Positions 17,338-27,954 of a DNA stretch of 64,000 nucleotides are shown here, piece after piece. Numbering within the stretch: the stretch's first letter is position 1; every line of letters starts with the position of its first letter. The stretch is from Muribaculaceae bacterium (GTDB lineage: Bacteria > Bacteroidota > Bacteroidia > Bacteroidales > Muribaculaceae). The notes under the pieces are model-generated. The model was given only the letters and a program-made list of their open reading frames with translations, was not told the DNA's origin and did no database searches. A program made the translations under genes and the position numbers. The stretch is from assembly GCA_017436845.1 (NCBI GenBank), contig JAFSCJ010000012.1, positions 1 to 64,000 on the forward strand. The letters run 5' to 3'.

Positions 17338-17430
17338 TGCATTTTATGTTATACAACATAATTTATAATCACAAAAATGTCGTTTATTTGCATTTTTTAA
17401 CCATACTCGCCTTTTTCCGAGCCATTAGAG

Positions 17431-17691
17431 TCAAATTGCATCAGGAAGCAACCACACAGCAACATGAGAAAACATCAAAAGTGTCAATAATATATAGGTC
17501 ATTTCTCGTCGTTGTGCATAACATTGATAGGCCAAATAGCCAGTTGTCAAGACATAAACAGGGTAAAACCACAAGAACATCTTAAAATCTTCAGGTGTTT
17601 TCGATAACAAAACGGGCAATGCCAATACCGGCAACATTAATAGGATTACAATCCAAAGTAAAAATCGTGGAGTTTTAGATTGGTTACTCAT
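17431..17691 (-). CDS. Small two-to-three-helix membrane protein
   Basis: 86-aa hydrophobic protein with helices at about 9-28, 40-57 and 66-83 and no signal cleavage site. It resembles uncharacterised Bacteroidetes membrane proteins; no function can be assigned. The start overlaps the epimerase stop by one base (TAATG), so it is translationally coupled to that gene and probably shares its process. Confidence 0.6.
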   Translation of the reverse strand: MSNQSKTPRFLLWIVILLMLPVLALPVLLSKTPEDFKMFLWFYPVYVLTTGYLAYQCYAQRREMTYILLTLLMFSHVAVWLLPDAI

Positions 17692-18713
17692 TATTTCTTC
17701 GTTTTAGATAGTTTTTCTTGTTTATAGGCCGCCACTGTTGCTCTAACACCGGCAATTAATGAATAACGCGGGAAGAAATTAAAATCTCTTTTGGCGTCAG
17801 AAATATCACATGACCAATTGCGTTGTTTCATTATTTTAAATTTATCACGATTGAGAGTGCTCGGCTTCATCTGTATCACACCCCTTTTTTCGGCTATTAT
17901 CGATGCTATATAGACAATCCACAATGGCAAACGCATGGGTATAACCCACTTCACGCCAAGTTCTTTAGCTACTACTTTGCGGAACTCTGCTTGAGTATAG
18001 GCTCTGTCTTCCGATATGATGTATTTCTTTTTTATAACACCGGCTTCAAATGCGTCATAAACAGCCGAAACAAGATCTTCAACATAAATGAATGTGAGTA
18101 ACTGTTTGCGATAACCCACACCAAAATCCCAATGACTGTCAATACTCTTAATCATCATGAGATAATCTTGTTCATGCGGTCCATAAACCCCTGTCGGGCG
18201 GAAAATTATATAAGGAAAATCAGGTAGAGTCTCAAGATAAAGTTCCGCTTTTATTTTTGATAGACCATATTTCGTATTGGGATTAGGAATCATTGACGAA
18301 GTCATGGGTGTATATCCTTTTTCATCACCGGGACCAAGTGCACTGAGACTACTCATAAAAAGGAAACGTTCAGGAACAAGATTATTTTCCCTTAAAGCCT
18401 CAACAAAGCAACGCAGGTATTCGTAGTTTATGCGATTAAAATCCATAAAATTGGCACACTTTGTGGCACCAAGATTATATACGATATAATCCCACTTTTC
18501 ACCGCCAGGAAGTGCTGTTGTTAGTGTCTTTGCAAGCACTTCACCATTATCATAGTCAAGAACGATAAAATTGAGTCGCTCATCGTTTAAATAACGACGT
18601 GATGTGGATTCACGCACCGCAACCCATGTTTCATAACCACGATTAAGGCTCTCCTTAGCCATAAAACCGCCGATAAACCCACCGGCCCCAATCACTAAAA
18701 CTCGCTTATTCAT
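17691..18713 (-). CDS. NAD(P)-dependent epimerase/dehydratase (extended SDR)
   Basis: 340-aa extended short-chain dehydrogenase. The nucleotide-binding glycine motif GAGGFIGGF lies at residues 9-17, the active-site YGLSK at about 153-157, and FRPTGVYGP near 176-184 is typical of sugar-nucleotide or steroid-like SDRs. Substrate unknown. It heads a two-gene minus operon with the small membrane protein and is divergent from dapB. Confidence 0.8.
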   Translation of the reverse strand: MNKRVLVIGAGGFIGGFMAKESLNRGYETWVAVRESTSRRYLNDERLNFIVLDYDNGEVLAKTLTTALPGGEKWDYIVYNLGATKCANFMDFNRINYEYLRCFVEALRENNLVPERFLFMSSLSALGPGDEKGYTPMTSSMIPNPNTKYGLSKIKAELYLETLPDFPYIIFRPTGVYGPHEQDYLMMIKSIDSHWDFGVGYRKQLLTFIYVEDLVSAVYDAFEAGVIKKKYIISEDRAYTQAEFRKVVAKELGVKWVIPMRLPLWIVYIASIIAEKRGVIQMKPSTLNRDKFKIMKQRNWSCDISDAKRDFNFFPRYSLIAGVRATVAAYKQEKLSKTKK

Positions 18714-18735
18714 AGTTTTATTACTTTTCTAATGA

Positions 18736-18743
18736 CAAAAATA
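18736..18743 (-). promoter_or_regulatory. Promoter -7 element of the epimerase gene
   Basis: TATTTTTG on the minus strand, 22 nt upstream of the start codon at 18713. No good -33 match at the standard spacing, so this is tentative. Confidence 0.4.
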
Positions 18744-18767
18744 GCAACAAAATCAGATAATATTGTG

Positions 18768-18775
18768 TATTTTTG
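18768..18775 (+). promoter_or_regulatory. Promoter -7 element of dapB
   Basis: TATTTTTG matches TAnnTTTG and lies 19 nt before the dapB ATG at 18795. The -33 region is not clear. Confidence 0.4.
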
Positions 18776-18794
18776 TACAAATAATTGATTGAGA

Positions 18795-19523
18795 ATGAAA
18801 ATAGCTCTTATTGGATATGGCAAGATGGGGAAGACCATCGAACGCATTGCTCGCAGTCGCGGACATGAGATTGTAAGCATCATTGATATAAATAACCAAC
18901 ATAATTTTGATAGCGATGCTTTTCGCAGTGCCGATGTCGCTATCGAATTTACTACTCCGGCTACAGCCGTAGATAATTACAAAAAGGCTTTTGCTCAAGG
19001 AGTAAAAGTAGTATCAGGAAGCACCGGATGGACTGCTCGCATGGATGAGGTAAAATCAATGTGCGACAATGACGGTGCAACTTTTTTCTGGTCATCTAAT
19101 TTCAGTCTTGGGGTAAACCTGTTTTTTGAATTAAATGCTTATTTGAGCAAACTCATGGACAAGTTTAATGGTTATACTCCTGAGATGAAAGAGATACACC
19201 ACATCCACAAACTCGATCACCCAAGTGGTACAGCTATTACTCTTGCCGAGGGTATAATTGACAATGTTGGTCGCATTGATAGTTGGACTGAAGAAAAATC
19301 TTCTGACAATGAATTGCTCATCAAGCATGAGAGGGAAGGAGAAGTTCCGGGAACACACATTATCAGTTGGGATAGTGATGTGGATACTATCACAATCGAG
19401 CATTGCGCCAAGAGCCGTGAAGGATTTGCCCTTGGAGCTGTCGTCGCAGCAGAGTGGGTGACATCACGCAAAGGATTTCTCACTATGAAAGAAATGATGA
19501 AAGAATTAATTCAAGAAAATTAA
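18795..19523 (+). CDS. dapB: 4-hydroxy-tetrahydrodipicolinate reductase
   Basis: Reduces the dapA product in the diaminopimelate and lysine pathway, supplying peptidoglycan. 242 aa, with NAD(P)-binding GYGKMGKTIE near residues 7-16 and the active-site block HHIHKLDHPSGTA near 135-147. The ATG at 18795 (MKIALIGYG) is chosen; a TTG two codons earlier has no support. First gene of the dapB-lepB-wbqC unit. Confidence 0.93.
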   Translation: MKIALIGYGKMGKTIERIARSRGHEIVSIIDINNQHNFDSDAFRSADVAIEFTTPATAVDNYKKAFAQGVKVVSGSTGWTARMDEVKSMCDNDGATFFWSSNFSLGVNLFFELNAYLSKLMDKFNGYTPEMKEIHHIHKLDHPSGTAITLAEGIIDNVGRIDSWTEEKSSDNELLIKHEREGEVPGTHIISWDSDVDTITIEHCAKSREGFALGAVVAAEWVTSRKGFLTMKEMMKELIQEN

Positions 19524-19531
19524 ACATAAAT

Positions 19532-20923
19532 ATGACACAAGATAAATTTGATTTTAAAGCCGATTTCAAACGTCGCATAAGCGAAATAAAGAAAACGCGT
19601 TGGATAAGATTTGGTATCGTATCATTGATTTTCTTTGCTTGGGTTGCATGGCTTGGCAGTTGGTGGGTATCAATATTCTTTTTCTTACTATTTGACATTT
19701 ACATCACAGGATATATTCCTTTGACATGGTGGAAAAAAAGTAAAAACAAAATGGTCAAAAGCGTGATGAGCTGGGTTGATGCTATTGCCTATGCTCTTGT
19801 GCTTGTCTATTTTGTATTTACTTTCATTGGTCAAAACTATCAAATTCCATCGTCATCACTTGAAAAATCACTTCTTGTGGGAGATTATTTGTGGGTAAAT
19901 AAGATGGCTTATGGACCACGCGTGCCTATGACTCCTATTCATTTTCCACTTGTTCAAAACACATTCCCAATAATAAACACAAAAAGCTATCTTGATAATC
20001 CTCAATGGGAATATCATCGATTGAAAGGGTGGGGCAATGTAGAGTTAAATGATATCGTGGTATTTAACTTCCCGGCAGGGGACACCGTAACCGTTAAAAT
20101 TCAAAATCCTGATTATTATAGTCTTGTAAAACAATTTGGGCGTAATTTCATTAAAGCTAATGAGAAAGATTTTGGAGAGATAATATATCGCCCGGTGGAT
20201 CGTCGTGAAAATTACGTAAAACGATGCGTAGGGTTACCGGGAGAAACATTTGAAATTATCAATGGTACAATATACAACGATGGTAAAGAAATGAAACAAC
20301 CTGAAAACGTGCAGTTTAATCATTTCTTTAAACTAAAAAATCGCTATTTTACCGATGCTGAATGGGAAGAACTTGGTGTGAGTGTAGATGATCGTGGTGT
20401 TACAAGCGATTTTGGAAATATATATTACGCTCCGCTAACACAAGAAATGGTCAACAAACTTAAATCAATTCCTGACATTGATTTCATTGAAAAATATCAA
20501 CCTCAACCCGATGAATTCTTATACCCTATGAATGATGCGGCAAAATGGGGCTGGACACAAGATAATTATGGACCTGTGTGGATCCCTAAAAAGAGAGCAA
20601 CCATTGAATTGAATGATAGTACATGGGCACTATATGGCAGATGTATTCGTAACTATGAATTCAATGATGCCGAATTACATGGAAACGAAGTGTATATTGA
20701 TGGCAAACCGGCAAAAGAGTATACATTCAAAATGGACTACTATTTCATGATGGGTGATAACCGTCACAATTCTCTTGATTCTCGTTTCTGGGGATTTGTT
20801 CCGGAGGACCACATTGTGGGTAAACCCATGTTCATCCTCATCTCATTTGACAAAGATAAAGGATTGTTCAATGGGGGCATCAGATGGAACAGAGTTTTCT
20901 CAGGAGCTAATCCCGATAAATAA
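19532..20923 (+). CDS. lepB: Signal peptidase I, Bacteroidetes type
   Basis: Cleaves signal peptides of exported proteins. From MTQDKFDF the protein has 463 aa, longer than the E. coli enzyme because of an insertion between the catalytic boxes, a known Bacteroidetes feature. Three hydrophobic segments lie near 27-43, 46-64 and 84-100. Catalytic S109 (PSSSLEKSLLVGD), K230 (YVKRCVGLPGE) and the late MGDNRHNSLDSR box are present. A GTG 78 nt upstream, inside dapB, is rejected as start. wbqC follows with a one-base TAATG overlap. Confidence 0.9.
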   Translation: MTQDKFDFKADFKRRISEIKKTRWIRFGIVSLIFFAWVAWLGSWWVSIFFFLLFDIYITGYIPLTWWKKSKNKMVKSVMSWVDAIAYALVLVYFVFTFIGQNYQIPSSSLEKSLLVGDYLWVNKMAYGPRVPMTPIHFPLVQNTFPIINTKSYLDNPQWEYHRLKGWGNVELNDIVVFNFPAGDTVTVKIQNPDYYSLVKQFGRNFIKANEKDFGEIIYRPVDRRENYVKRCVGLPGETFEIINGTIYNDGKEMKQPENVQFNHFFKLKNRYFTDAEWEELGVSVDDRGVTSDFGNIYYAPLTQEMVNKLKSIPDIDFIEKYQPQPDEFLYPMNDAAKWGWTQDNYGPVWIPKKRATIELNDSTWALYGRCIRNYEFNDAELHGNEVYIDGKPAKEYTFKMDYYFMMGDNRHNSLDSRFWGFVPEDHIVGKPMFILISFDKDKGLFNGGIRWNRVFSGANPDK

Positions 20924-21576
20924 TGTCATCACCATTAATACTTTTTCCTGCCAAAACAGCAATTCTTCCTCCTGTTTATTTCGGGAGCATAGACTACTAT
21001 GCCACAATGGCTGCCTATGGAAATGTTGTTATTGACAGGAATTGGAGATTTGACAAACGTAAAAAATTCACACATCGTTGCACTATTGCCGATACCCATG
21101 GATTATTGCAATTGACTGTACCCATTGAAAAGCCATTTAAAAGACATGCTACGACATGGAATGATATAAAGATATCAACGCATGGCGAATGGTGGAACGC
21201 GCATCGTGTGGCTTTAGAATCGGCTTATGGACGCACTCCGTTTTTTGAGTTCTACATTGACCGCTTTCTCCCTTTCTTGAAACATAGAGAAAAGGATAAT
21301 AACAATGAATTTCTCATGAATTTGGATTGCGATATCGATGCAGTAATACGCAACATATTGGACATAGAAAGCATTGTATCATACTCAACAGAAAATTTAT
21401 CTAATTCTGAAGATATAAAAGATTACCGGAGCAATGAATTTACTCTCATTACTCCGGTAGAATATTATCAAGTGCGCAAAGCAACACACGGTTTTATTCC
21501 AAATCTCAGTATCCTCGACCTCATTTTCAACATGGGACCGGAATCCCCTCTCGTCCTAAAGAAAATGGTTAAATAA
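20923..21576 (+). CDS. WbqC family protein
   Basis: 217-aa protein of the WbqC-like family: LPPVYFGSIDYYATM near residues 15-29, TVPIEKP near 66-72 and the late 'RKATHGFIPNLSILDLIFNMGPES' region (given as two motifs: HGFIPNLSILDL and FNMGPES). The family occurs in surface-polysaccharide loci, but its reaction is not established. It is coupled to lepB by TAATG and converges with the minus gene whose stop lies 3 nt away, with no hairpin between. Confidence 0.8.
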   Translation: MSSPLILFPAKTAILPPVYFGSIDYYATMAAYGNVVIDRNWRFDKRKKFTHRCTIADTHGLLQLTVPIEKPFKRHATTWNDIKISTHGEWWNAHRVALESAYGRTPFFEFYIDRFLPFLKHREKDNNNEFLMNLDCDIDAVIRNILDIESIVSYSTENLSNSEDIKDYRSNEFTLITPVEYYQVRKATHGFIPNLSILDLIFNMGPESPLVLKKMVK

Positions 21577-21579
21577 AAA

Positions 21580-22107
21580 TTACAACATTCCTAATGCTTG
21601 TAAATTTTCCAACACTTCTTTTTGAGATAAACTTTTTTTAAGCTTTATCTGATTAACAAATTCAAATATGATATTTTGTACACCTGAATGATTAAATATG
21701 TTATAGAGGTAGCTATAACTTTTATCAAATAATGCTTTAATCTCATCTTTTTCTAAAGAACAAACATCTTGTCCCTCTTCCAAAACATACCTATATGCCA
21801 AATTCTTTAATTCATTACTAATGGGTTTATGATGTAATACTATATTACGACACATAATATTAGCAATGAGCATTCCTATCGACAATTGATAATGTTCTAA
21901 AAGTTTATTCCAAGAGTATTTCGCTGACAAACGTGGATTTCCGGAAAAATAAAAATCTGATGTAAATTCCATAGCTTCATTGGCAGGAGCTTCTAAAGAT
22001 ATTGATGATAGTAAATTTTCTCCATCAAATACCATTATAGCTACTGCCATTCCGGCTATTCCATAACACTTATCCTCTTCATCAACATATTTTAAACCTA
22101 CTCCCAT
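21580..22107 (-). CDS. Conserved hypothetical protein
   Basis: 175-aa acidic, mostly helical protein without signal peptide or membrane segment. The N-terminal third (GIAGMAVAIMVFDGENLLSS) looks like a beta hairpin; the rest is predicted helical. I do not recognise a family. It is the last gene of the minus run nadA-leuS-rdgB-PorZ-like and starts 22 nt after the PorZ-like stop, so it could work with that protein. Confidence 0.55.
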   Translation of the reverse strand: MGVGLKYVDEEDKCYGIAGMAVAIMVFDGENLLSSISLEAPANEAMEFTSDFYFSGNPRLSAKYSWNKLLEHYQLSIGMLIANIMCRNIVLHHKPISNELKNLAYRYVLEEGQDVCSLEKDEIKALFDKSYSYLYNIFNHSGVQNIIFEFVNQIKLKKSLSQKEVLENLQALGML

Positions 22108-22129
22108 TTTGAAGCAAATTTTCTTTATA

Positions 22130-24502
22130 TTAATTAACTACAAGAATTTTTGTTACAGCACCGGAACTGCTACCACCGTCTTCGCTTTGTGAAGCAAATA
22201 CATAATATACACCTGATTTGACTCTTTGTCCATCGACATTACAACCATCCCAAGTAACCATACCTCCTTCAGATACAGTACTATAGAATACATTTCCGGC
22301 TGCATCGGCTATTTTAACAAGAGAGTTATCCATCAAGCCTTTTATTGTAATCCATCCTGTATATTCCGGGCGAACGGGATTAGGATAAGCATATACATTA
22401 GAATAATCAGCAGAAGCAGGGGCTGTTGAACTACTATATTCAACAAGACCAACATCTGTACCTATAAATACTGAATTGCTATTGGGATCACACACCAATG
22501 AATAAACTTTATTAGAAGGTAAAGAACTATTTTCAGTAGTGAAATGTTCCAAAATTTCGTCTCCATTTTCACTAACCAAGTAAACTCCTGATGTTAATGT
22601 CCCAATCCATTTCTTATTTGTTCCATCAACAGCTATTGATGTTACATATAATGTTTCCAATAAATAGTCGGCTAATTGTGTACCATCATTACGGGGTACT
22701 TTGATGCGATTAATAGTCATTGTTTCATCAGTGAGATTAGCCGGCTTAGCAATTTCTATAACACCGTTATCGGTACCAATCCACACTTTTCCATTATGGT
22801 CTTCTACAAATGCCATAGTATTTCCAATAGAGAAATTTTTACCATCTTGATCTGTAAATTTAGTCCAAACCATGTATGTATCATCTGATGTATTTTCATA
22901 TGTACCTTTTGTATCATAACCTATTATTTTCCCATATGCATTAGATAATACCAACATATTAGATTTTGTACATGCCAATATTCTATTATCTTTTCCTCCT
23001 ACAAAATCACCTAATGATACTTGTTTCCAATCACTCGCTATAGGTGTTTCTTTTTTTATATCTTCGGCCGGTAACATTTTTAAAACAGGTTGATTTCCTG
23101 ATGCTACTAATTGTAAAGCCCACAAGTTATTATTTTTATCAAATGTTATAGCTGATGCAACACATGCATAATTATTATAAACAGAAACTATACCACTATT
23201 AGTCCAATCATATTTTATAGTACTTTCTCCATTAGTTACTTTGTATATACCTTCCCCAAAAGAACCCACATAATAAGTATTTGGATCTTCAGGATCTTCA
23301 CACACATTATATGTATCTAATATAATACTTTTTGCCCAATTACCATTTATATTAGTAAATTTTGTGGGCAAAACATTTTCTATTTTACCATTATTTATAG
23401 TATTAATTTGGGATCTTATCCAGCCTCCCTTTTTATAATTATCGCTTTGACCTATATTAGACAAATATATTTTACCTGAATTTCCTCTATGCAAGAAGAA
23501 TACTTCTTTAACTGATGTACTTTCAGGTATATAATTATCCTTCAATACAGTTATTGTGTCACCGCTTATATCCAAATTACTTATACCTGATTTATCTCCT
23601 ATCCAAACAGAATTTAAACCTTCCCACATGGCAATCTGCTTGCTTTGCAATTCAGTAGGTAATTCTATTTTTTCATAATTGCCATTGCTATCAAATTTTA
23701 CTAAAGTAGATGCATTAAATGTATAAACACCCTCCTTGTCTTCATTTAATAATTTCACATCATTAGCTGAAACATCTGTTAAATTAGCTATACTCTTATT
23801 GACTACATCTATATCACCTATTCTTAGTGTAGTATAAGTACCAAAATTTGCAATTATTATAATTTTATTATTAATAATCTTCATATCTTCAGCGATCCAA
23901 CTATATAATACAGAAAATGTGTTTTCTGTATTATGTTTAGTATCTACTGGTGATATACATATATTCGAATCTTTACATATTAAAATACTACCACCATATA
24001 CCTCCACTGAACGAATATCTTTATTATATATTCCTGATTCAATGACATGATGTTTTTGGTCATCAAAAATTACAAGACCAAAAATTGTCGCTACATAGAT
24101 GCGATTTTCATAAAAACAAACATCATTGATTGTTTTTTCTGTACTCAAAACAGCATCTTTTATATCAGGCATATTTATTACTTTACCATTATCATAAAGT
24201 AAATCTATATTACCTGATTTATAAGCAATTAATAGATATTTATTATCCTTATTATAGTAAATATTATGGATTTCATTCTCATTCAATTTATTTACGACTG
24301 AGTAACTATATGATTCATCAGTATTCTTATCATAAGAGAATAAGTTACCTTCTGAAATATAATATACCTTTTCAGAAGTGTCAAGCATTCTTGTTACATT
24401 ATTGGCAAATACTGGATATACTTTCCATTCACCAACAGCCAATTGTGCTTTCATCACCATTGGCAATATTGCTAATATTATAAATAATGCTTTCTTCATC
24501 AT
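22130..24502 (-). CDS. PorZ-like secreted beta-propeller protein with C-terminal sorting-like domain
   Basis: 790 aa. A signal peptide (MMKKALFIILAILPMVMKAQ) precedes a long series of propeller blades, with two-component-regulator propeller-like repeats such as NDVCFYENRIYVATIFGLVIF and HNGKVWIGTDNGVIEI. The last 95 residues (from about 695) form an FlgD/Por-secretion-tail-like fold: AYPNPVRPEYTGWITIKGL, VKIADAAGNVFYST, GQRVKSGVYY. This arrangement matches PorZ, the cell-surface sortase-complex component of the type IX secretion system. No other core type IX gene is in the window apart from gldD/gldE relatives. AT-rich compared with genes near 45-60 kb. Confidence 0.7.
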   Translation of the reverse strand: MMKKALFIILAILPMVMKAQLAVGEWKVYPVFANNVTRMLDTSEKVYYISEGNLFSYDKNTDESYSYSVVNKLNENEIHNIYYNKDNKYLLIAYKSGNIDLLYDNGKVINMPDIKDAVLSTEKTINDVCFYENRIYVATIFGLVIFDDQKHHVIESGIYNKDIRSVEVYGGSILICKDSNICISPVDTKHNTENTFSVLYSWIAEDMKIINNKIIIIANFGTYTTLRIGDIDVVNKSIANLTDVSANDVKLLNEDKEGVYTFNASTLVKFDSNGNYEKIELPTELQSKQIAMWEGLNSVWIGDKSGISNLDISGDTITVLKDNYIPESTSVKEVFFLHRGNSGKIYLSNIGQSDNYKKGGWIRSQINTINNGKIENVLPTKFTNINGNWAKSIILDTYNVCEDPEDPNTYYVGSFGEGIYKVTNGESTIKYDWTNSGIVSVYNNYACVASAITFDKNNNLWALQLVASGNQPVLKMLPAEDIKKETPIASDWKQVSLGDFVGGKDNRILACTKSNMLVLSNAYGKIIGYDTKGTYENTSDDTYMVWTKFTDQDGKNFSIGNTMAFVEDHNGKVWIGTDNGVIEIAKPANLTDETMTINRIKVPRNDGTQLADYLLETLYVTSIAVDGTNKKWIGTLTSGVYLVSENGDEILEHFTTENSSLPSNKVYSLVCDPNSNSVFIGTDVGLVEYSSSTAPASADYSNVYAYPNPVRPEYTGWITIKGLMDNSLVKIADAAGNVFYSTVSEGGMVTWDGCNVDGQRVKSGVYYVFASQSEDGGSSSGAVTKILVVN

Positions 24503-24513
24503 AATCGTAAATT

Positions 24514-25092
24514 TTATATGAGATTTAAATATTCTATTAATTTTGCTGTTGCTCTTCCACGGTGAGAAATTTTATTTTTTTCTTCACCACTCATCATGGC
24601 AAAAGTCTCGTTATATCCTTCAGGTCTAAAAATAGGATCATAACCAAAACCTTTTTCTCCTTGAGCAGAAGTAGTTATTTCTCCATTTACTATACCATCC
24701 ATCATAGTTAATTTATCATCTATTATTAATGCAATGACTGTGCGAAAACGAGCTGTGCGATTATCAATAGATTTCATGTTTTCAAGCAACAAGTTCATAT
24801 TTTTAAATGAATCATGTTCCTCTCCTGCATATCTTGCCGAATAAACTCCGGGAGCACCATTTAATGCCTCTACCTCAAGTCCTGTATCATCGGCAAAACA
24901 GTCATAACCATAATGTTCTTTTATATAGCGTGCCTTTATTTCAGCATTTCCTTCAAGTGTTGATGCTGTTTCAGGTATATCTACATCACAACCTATATCT
25001 TTGAGACTTAATATTTTATATTTATTTCCAATAATAGCCCTCATTTCTTCTAATTTATGAGCATTATTAGTGGCAAATACTATTTCTTTCAT
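24514..25092 (-). CDS. rdgB: Non-canonical purine NTP pyrophosphatase
   Basis: 192-aa RdgB/HAM1-family enzyme that hydrolyses dITP, XTP and similar NTPs, cleaning the nucleotide pool. The family motifs are all visible: [11 protein letters not shown] near residues 7-17, [22 protein letters not shown] (two blocks, [12 protein letters not shown] and GAPGVYSAR), [11 protein letters not shown] and ISHRGRA near the end. It lies between leuS and the PorZ-like gene on the minus strand, 12 nt from the latter. Confidence 0.93.
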   Translation of the reverse strand: MKEIVFATNNAHKLEEMRAIIGNKYKILSLKDIGCDVDIPETASTLEGNAEIKARYIKEHYGYDCFADDTGLEVEALNGAPGVYSARYAGEEHDSFKNMNLLLENMKSIDNRTARFRTVIALIIDDKLTMMDGIVNGEITTSAQGEKGFGYDPIFRPEGYNETFAMMSGEEKNKISHRGRATAKLIEYLNLI

Positions 25093-25144
25093 TATTGATT
25101 GTGATTAATAGACAATTATATTAACGACAAAAACACCTAATTTA

Positions 25145-27916
25145 TTATCCTACAACGATATTGACAATTTTATTAGGTACAACTATTATCTTACGTATTG
25201 ATTTTCCATCAATCCATTTAGCTGCACCTTCATGCTCAAGTGCCAATTTTTCAACCTCTTCACGTGGAGTATCTACAGCTACTTCTATATTGTAACGAGC
25301 TTTACCATTAAATGATACTGCATAAGTTACATTGGCTTCTTTGAGATATTCCTCATTATGAACAGGCCATTCTGCATCACATATAGAGGTATTATTGCCT
25401 AATACATGCCACAATTCTTCTGTAATGTGAGGAGCAAATGGAGCTAATACAACAAGGACTTGTTCCAAGATAGCTTTGCTCTTACATTTCAATGATGTCA
25501 ACTCATTTACACATATCATAAATGCACTGATAGATGTATTGAATGAGAAGTTTTCTATATCGTAAGTAACTTTCTTTATTAATTTATGTAGAGATTTCAA
25601 TTCATCGGCTGTTGGCTCAATATCTGTTATCACCATATCTTCACCTTTATAGAAAAGTCCCCACAATTTTTTCAAGAAACGATTTACTCCATCAATACCA
25701 TTTGTATCCCATGGCTTACTTTGTTCAAGTGGACCAAGGAACATTTCATACAGACGTAATGTATCGGCACCATAACGTTCAACTATATCATCGGGATTTA
25801 CTACATTGAACATCGATTTAGACATCTTCTCAACTGCCCATCCACACACATATTTTCCATCTTCCAACACAAATTCTGCATTATTGAATTCTGGACGCCA
25901 TGCTTTGAATTTTTCCAAATCAAGAATATCATTTGCTACAATATTCACATCAACATGAATAGGTGTTACATCATAATCTTTCTTTAGATTATAGGATACA
26001 AATGTATTTGTATCTTTTATGCGATAAACAAAATTTGAACGACCTTGAATCATACCTTGATTTATCAATTTCTTGAATGGCTCTTGTTCACAAACAACAC
26101 CCATATCAAACAAAAATTTATTCCAGAAACGACTATAAATCAAGTGTCCTGTTGCATGTTCTGATCCTCCAAGATATAAATCCACATTACGCCAATAATT
26201 ATTTGCTTCCTTAGATACTAAGGCATCATTATTGCGAGGATCCATATATCGTAAATAATAAGCCGATGAACCGGCAAATCCAGGCATTGTACACAATTCA
26301 ATAGAATAACCTTCTTCAGTTGCCCAATTTTTAGCACGTCCCAATGGAGGCTCACCAGTTTCAGTAGGTAAAAATTTGTCTACTTCAGGAAGCAACAATG
26401 GAAGTTTACTTTCATCCATCATGTAAGGAATACCATCTTTATAATATACAGGGAATGGTTCACCCCAATAACGTTGACGACTGAAAATAGCATCACGCAA
26501 TCTATAATTAATTTTTACTTTTCCTATTCCTTTTTCGCTTATATATTTTTTAGTTGCTGCTATAGCTTCTTTTACTTCAAGACCATTAAGATTTAATTCT
26601 TCACCTTGTGAGTTTATCATCTTACCCTCTTTAGCATCAAAACTTGCTTCGCTCACATCACAACCTTCAATCAATGGAATAATAGGAAGATTAAAATGAC
26701 GTGCAAAAGCATAGTCGCGACTATCATGAGCAGGAACAGCCATAATTGCTCCTGTTCCATATCCGGCAAGTACATAATCACTCACCCACACAGGTATTTG
26801 TTTTCCTGTTAATGGGTTAATAGCATAAGCACCTGTAAATACACCACTGATAGTTTTATCAATCATGCGTTCACGTTCTGTTTTATGCTTTATACTATTT
26901 ATATAAGCATCAACTTCTTCTTTTTTATCAGCAGTTACTATCTGTTGAACATATGCACTTTCGGGAGCAAGTACCATAAATGTTACACCAAATACTGTAT
27001 CGGCGCGAGTAGTGAATATTTCAAGTTCTACATCACTATCAGCTATCTTAAACAACATTTCTGCACCCTCACTGCGACCTATCCAGTTGCGTTGTGTTTC
27101 TTTCAATGAATCGGTCCAATCTATTGTTTCAAGACCGTCAAGCAATCTTTGAGCATAAGCCGATACACGAAGACACCATTGATACATCAATTTTTGTTCA
27201 ACAGGATATCCTCCACGAATTGATACACCTTCACTCACTTCATCATTAGCAAGCACAGTACCTAGTTTTGGACACCAGTTAACCATTGTGTTACCAAGAT
27301 AAGCAACACGATAATTCATTAGAATATCGCTTTTCTCTTTATCAGTAAATGCTTTCCATTCTTCAGATGTAAAATTCATTTCTTTACCACATGCAGCATT
27401 TACATCGATTGTACCTTTTGTTTCAAAATTTTCAATCAATTTTGATATAGGTAAAGCTTTTTCTTTATTTTTATCAAAATAAGAATTAAACATTTGAATA
27501 AATGCCCATTGTGTCCATTTGTAATATTCAGGATCACATGTTTTTATTTCACGATCCCAATCATAACAGAAACCTATTTTATCCAATTGATTGCGATAAC
27601 GATCTATATTTTGGAAAGTTGTTACTTCTGGATGTTGACCTGTTTGGATAGCATATTGTTCAGCAGGAAGACCATAAGCATCATAACCCATTGGATGCAA
27701 TACATTAAAACCTTGCAAACGTTTATAACGAGAAAAGATATCAGATGCTATATATCCAAGTGGGTGACCAACGTGCAATCCTGCCCCTGATGGATAAGGA
27801 AACATGTCAAGTACATAATATTTTGGACGAGCATTATCAATCTCTGTTTTGTAAGTTTTATTTTCTTTCCAATATTGTTGCCAACGGCTTTCTATATCTT
27901 TATGATTATATTCCAT
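25145..27916 (-). CDS. leuS: Leucyl-tRNA synthetase
   Basis: Charges tRNA-Leu. 923 aa, normal for a bacterial LeuRS. Class I signatures HVGH (48-51) and KMSKS (about residue 697) are intact, and the CP1 editing domain is marked by [10 protein letters not shown]. The gene is AT-rich for a core gene compared with serS in the same window, which suggests the low GC around 22-39 kb is a property of the position and not evidence of transfer. Confidence 0.96.
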   Translation of the reverse strand: MEYNHKDIESRWQQYWKENKTYKTEIDNARPKYYVLDMFPYPSGAGLHVGHPLGYIASDIFSRYKRLQGFNVLHPMGYDAYGLPAEQYAIQTGQHPEVTTFQNIDRYRNQLDKIGFCYDWDREIKTCDPEYYKWTQWAFIQMFNSYFDKNKEKALPISKLIENFETKGTIDVNAACGKEMNFTSEEWKAFTDKEKSDILMNYRVAYLGNTMVNWCPKLGTVLANDEVSEGVSIRGGYPVEQKLMYQWCLRVSAYAQRLLDGLETIDWTDSLKETQRNWIGRSEGAEMLFKIADSDVELEIFTTRADTVFGVTFMVLAPESAYVQQIVTADKKEEVDAYINSIKHKTERERMIDKTISGVFTGAYAINPLTGKQIPVWVSDYVLAGYGTGAIMAVPAHDSRDYAFARHFNLPIIPLIEGCDVSEASFDAKEGKMINSQGEELNLNGLEVKEAIAATKKYISEKGIGKVKINYRLRDAIFSRQRYWGEPFPVYYKDGIPYMMDESKLPLLLPEVDKFLPTETGEPPLGRAKNWATEEGYSIELCTMPGFAGSSAYYLRYMDPRNNDALVSKEANNYWRNVDLYLGGSEHATGHLIYSRFWNKFLFDMGVVCEQEPFKKLINQGMIQGRSNFVYRIKDTNTFVSYNLKKDYDVTPIHVDVNIVANDILDLEKFKAWRPEFNNAEFVLEDGKYVCGWAVEKMSKSMFNVVNPDDIVERYGADTLRLYEMFLGPLEQSKPWDTNGIDGVNRFLKKLWGLFYKGEDMVITDIEPTADELKSLHKLIKKVTYDIENFSFNTSISAFMICVNELTSLKCKSKAILEQVLVVLAPFAPHITEELWHVLGNNTSICDAEWPVHNEEYLKEANVTYAVSFNGKARYNIEVAVDTPREEVEKLALEHEGAAKWIDGKSIRKIIVVPNKIVNIVVG

Positions 27917-27954
27917 CTTTATATATTGTTTAAATGTTATTCTATTTTTATTTA

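Larger units (their letters stand above)
17147..17430. other. Intergenic region with a plus terminator-like hairpin and a minus small-RNA locus
   Basis: No gene is seen. AAAACAG (17152-17158) pairs with CTGTTTT (17172-17178), with an inner CTCA/TGAG stem, followed by TTATATTTC: a second terminator-like hairpin to the right of the IS. Further right is the candidate minus-strand small RNA (17260-17323) with its own promoter. A 17-codon plus frame beginning ATGAAAAACACA overlaps that promoter and is not considered coding. Confidence 0.5.

Noticed and set aside
17315..17368. 17-codon peptide starting ATGAAAAACACA
   Set aside because: It overlaps the minus-strand promoter of the candidate small RNA and has no ribosome-binding or family evidence.
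19454..19531. Upstream GTG start of lepB inside dapB
   Set aside because: The added residues read dapB DNA in another frame; MTQDKF is 9 nt after the dapB stop.
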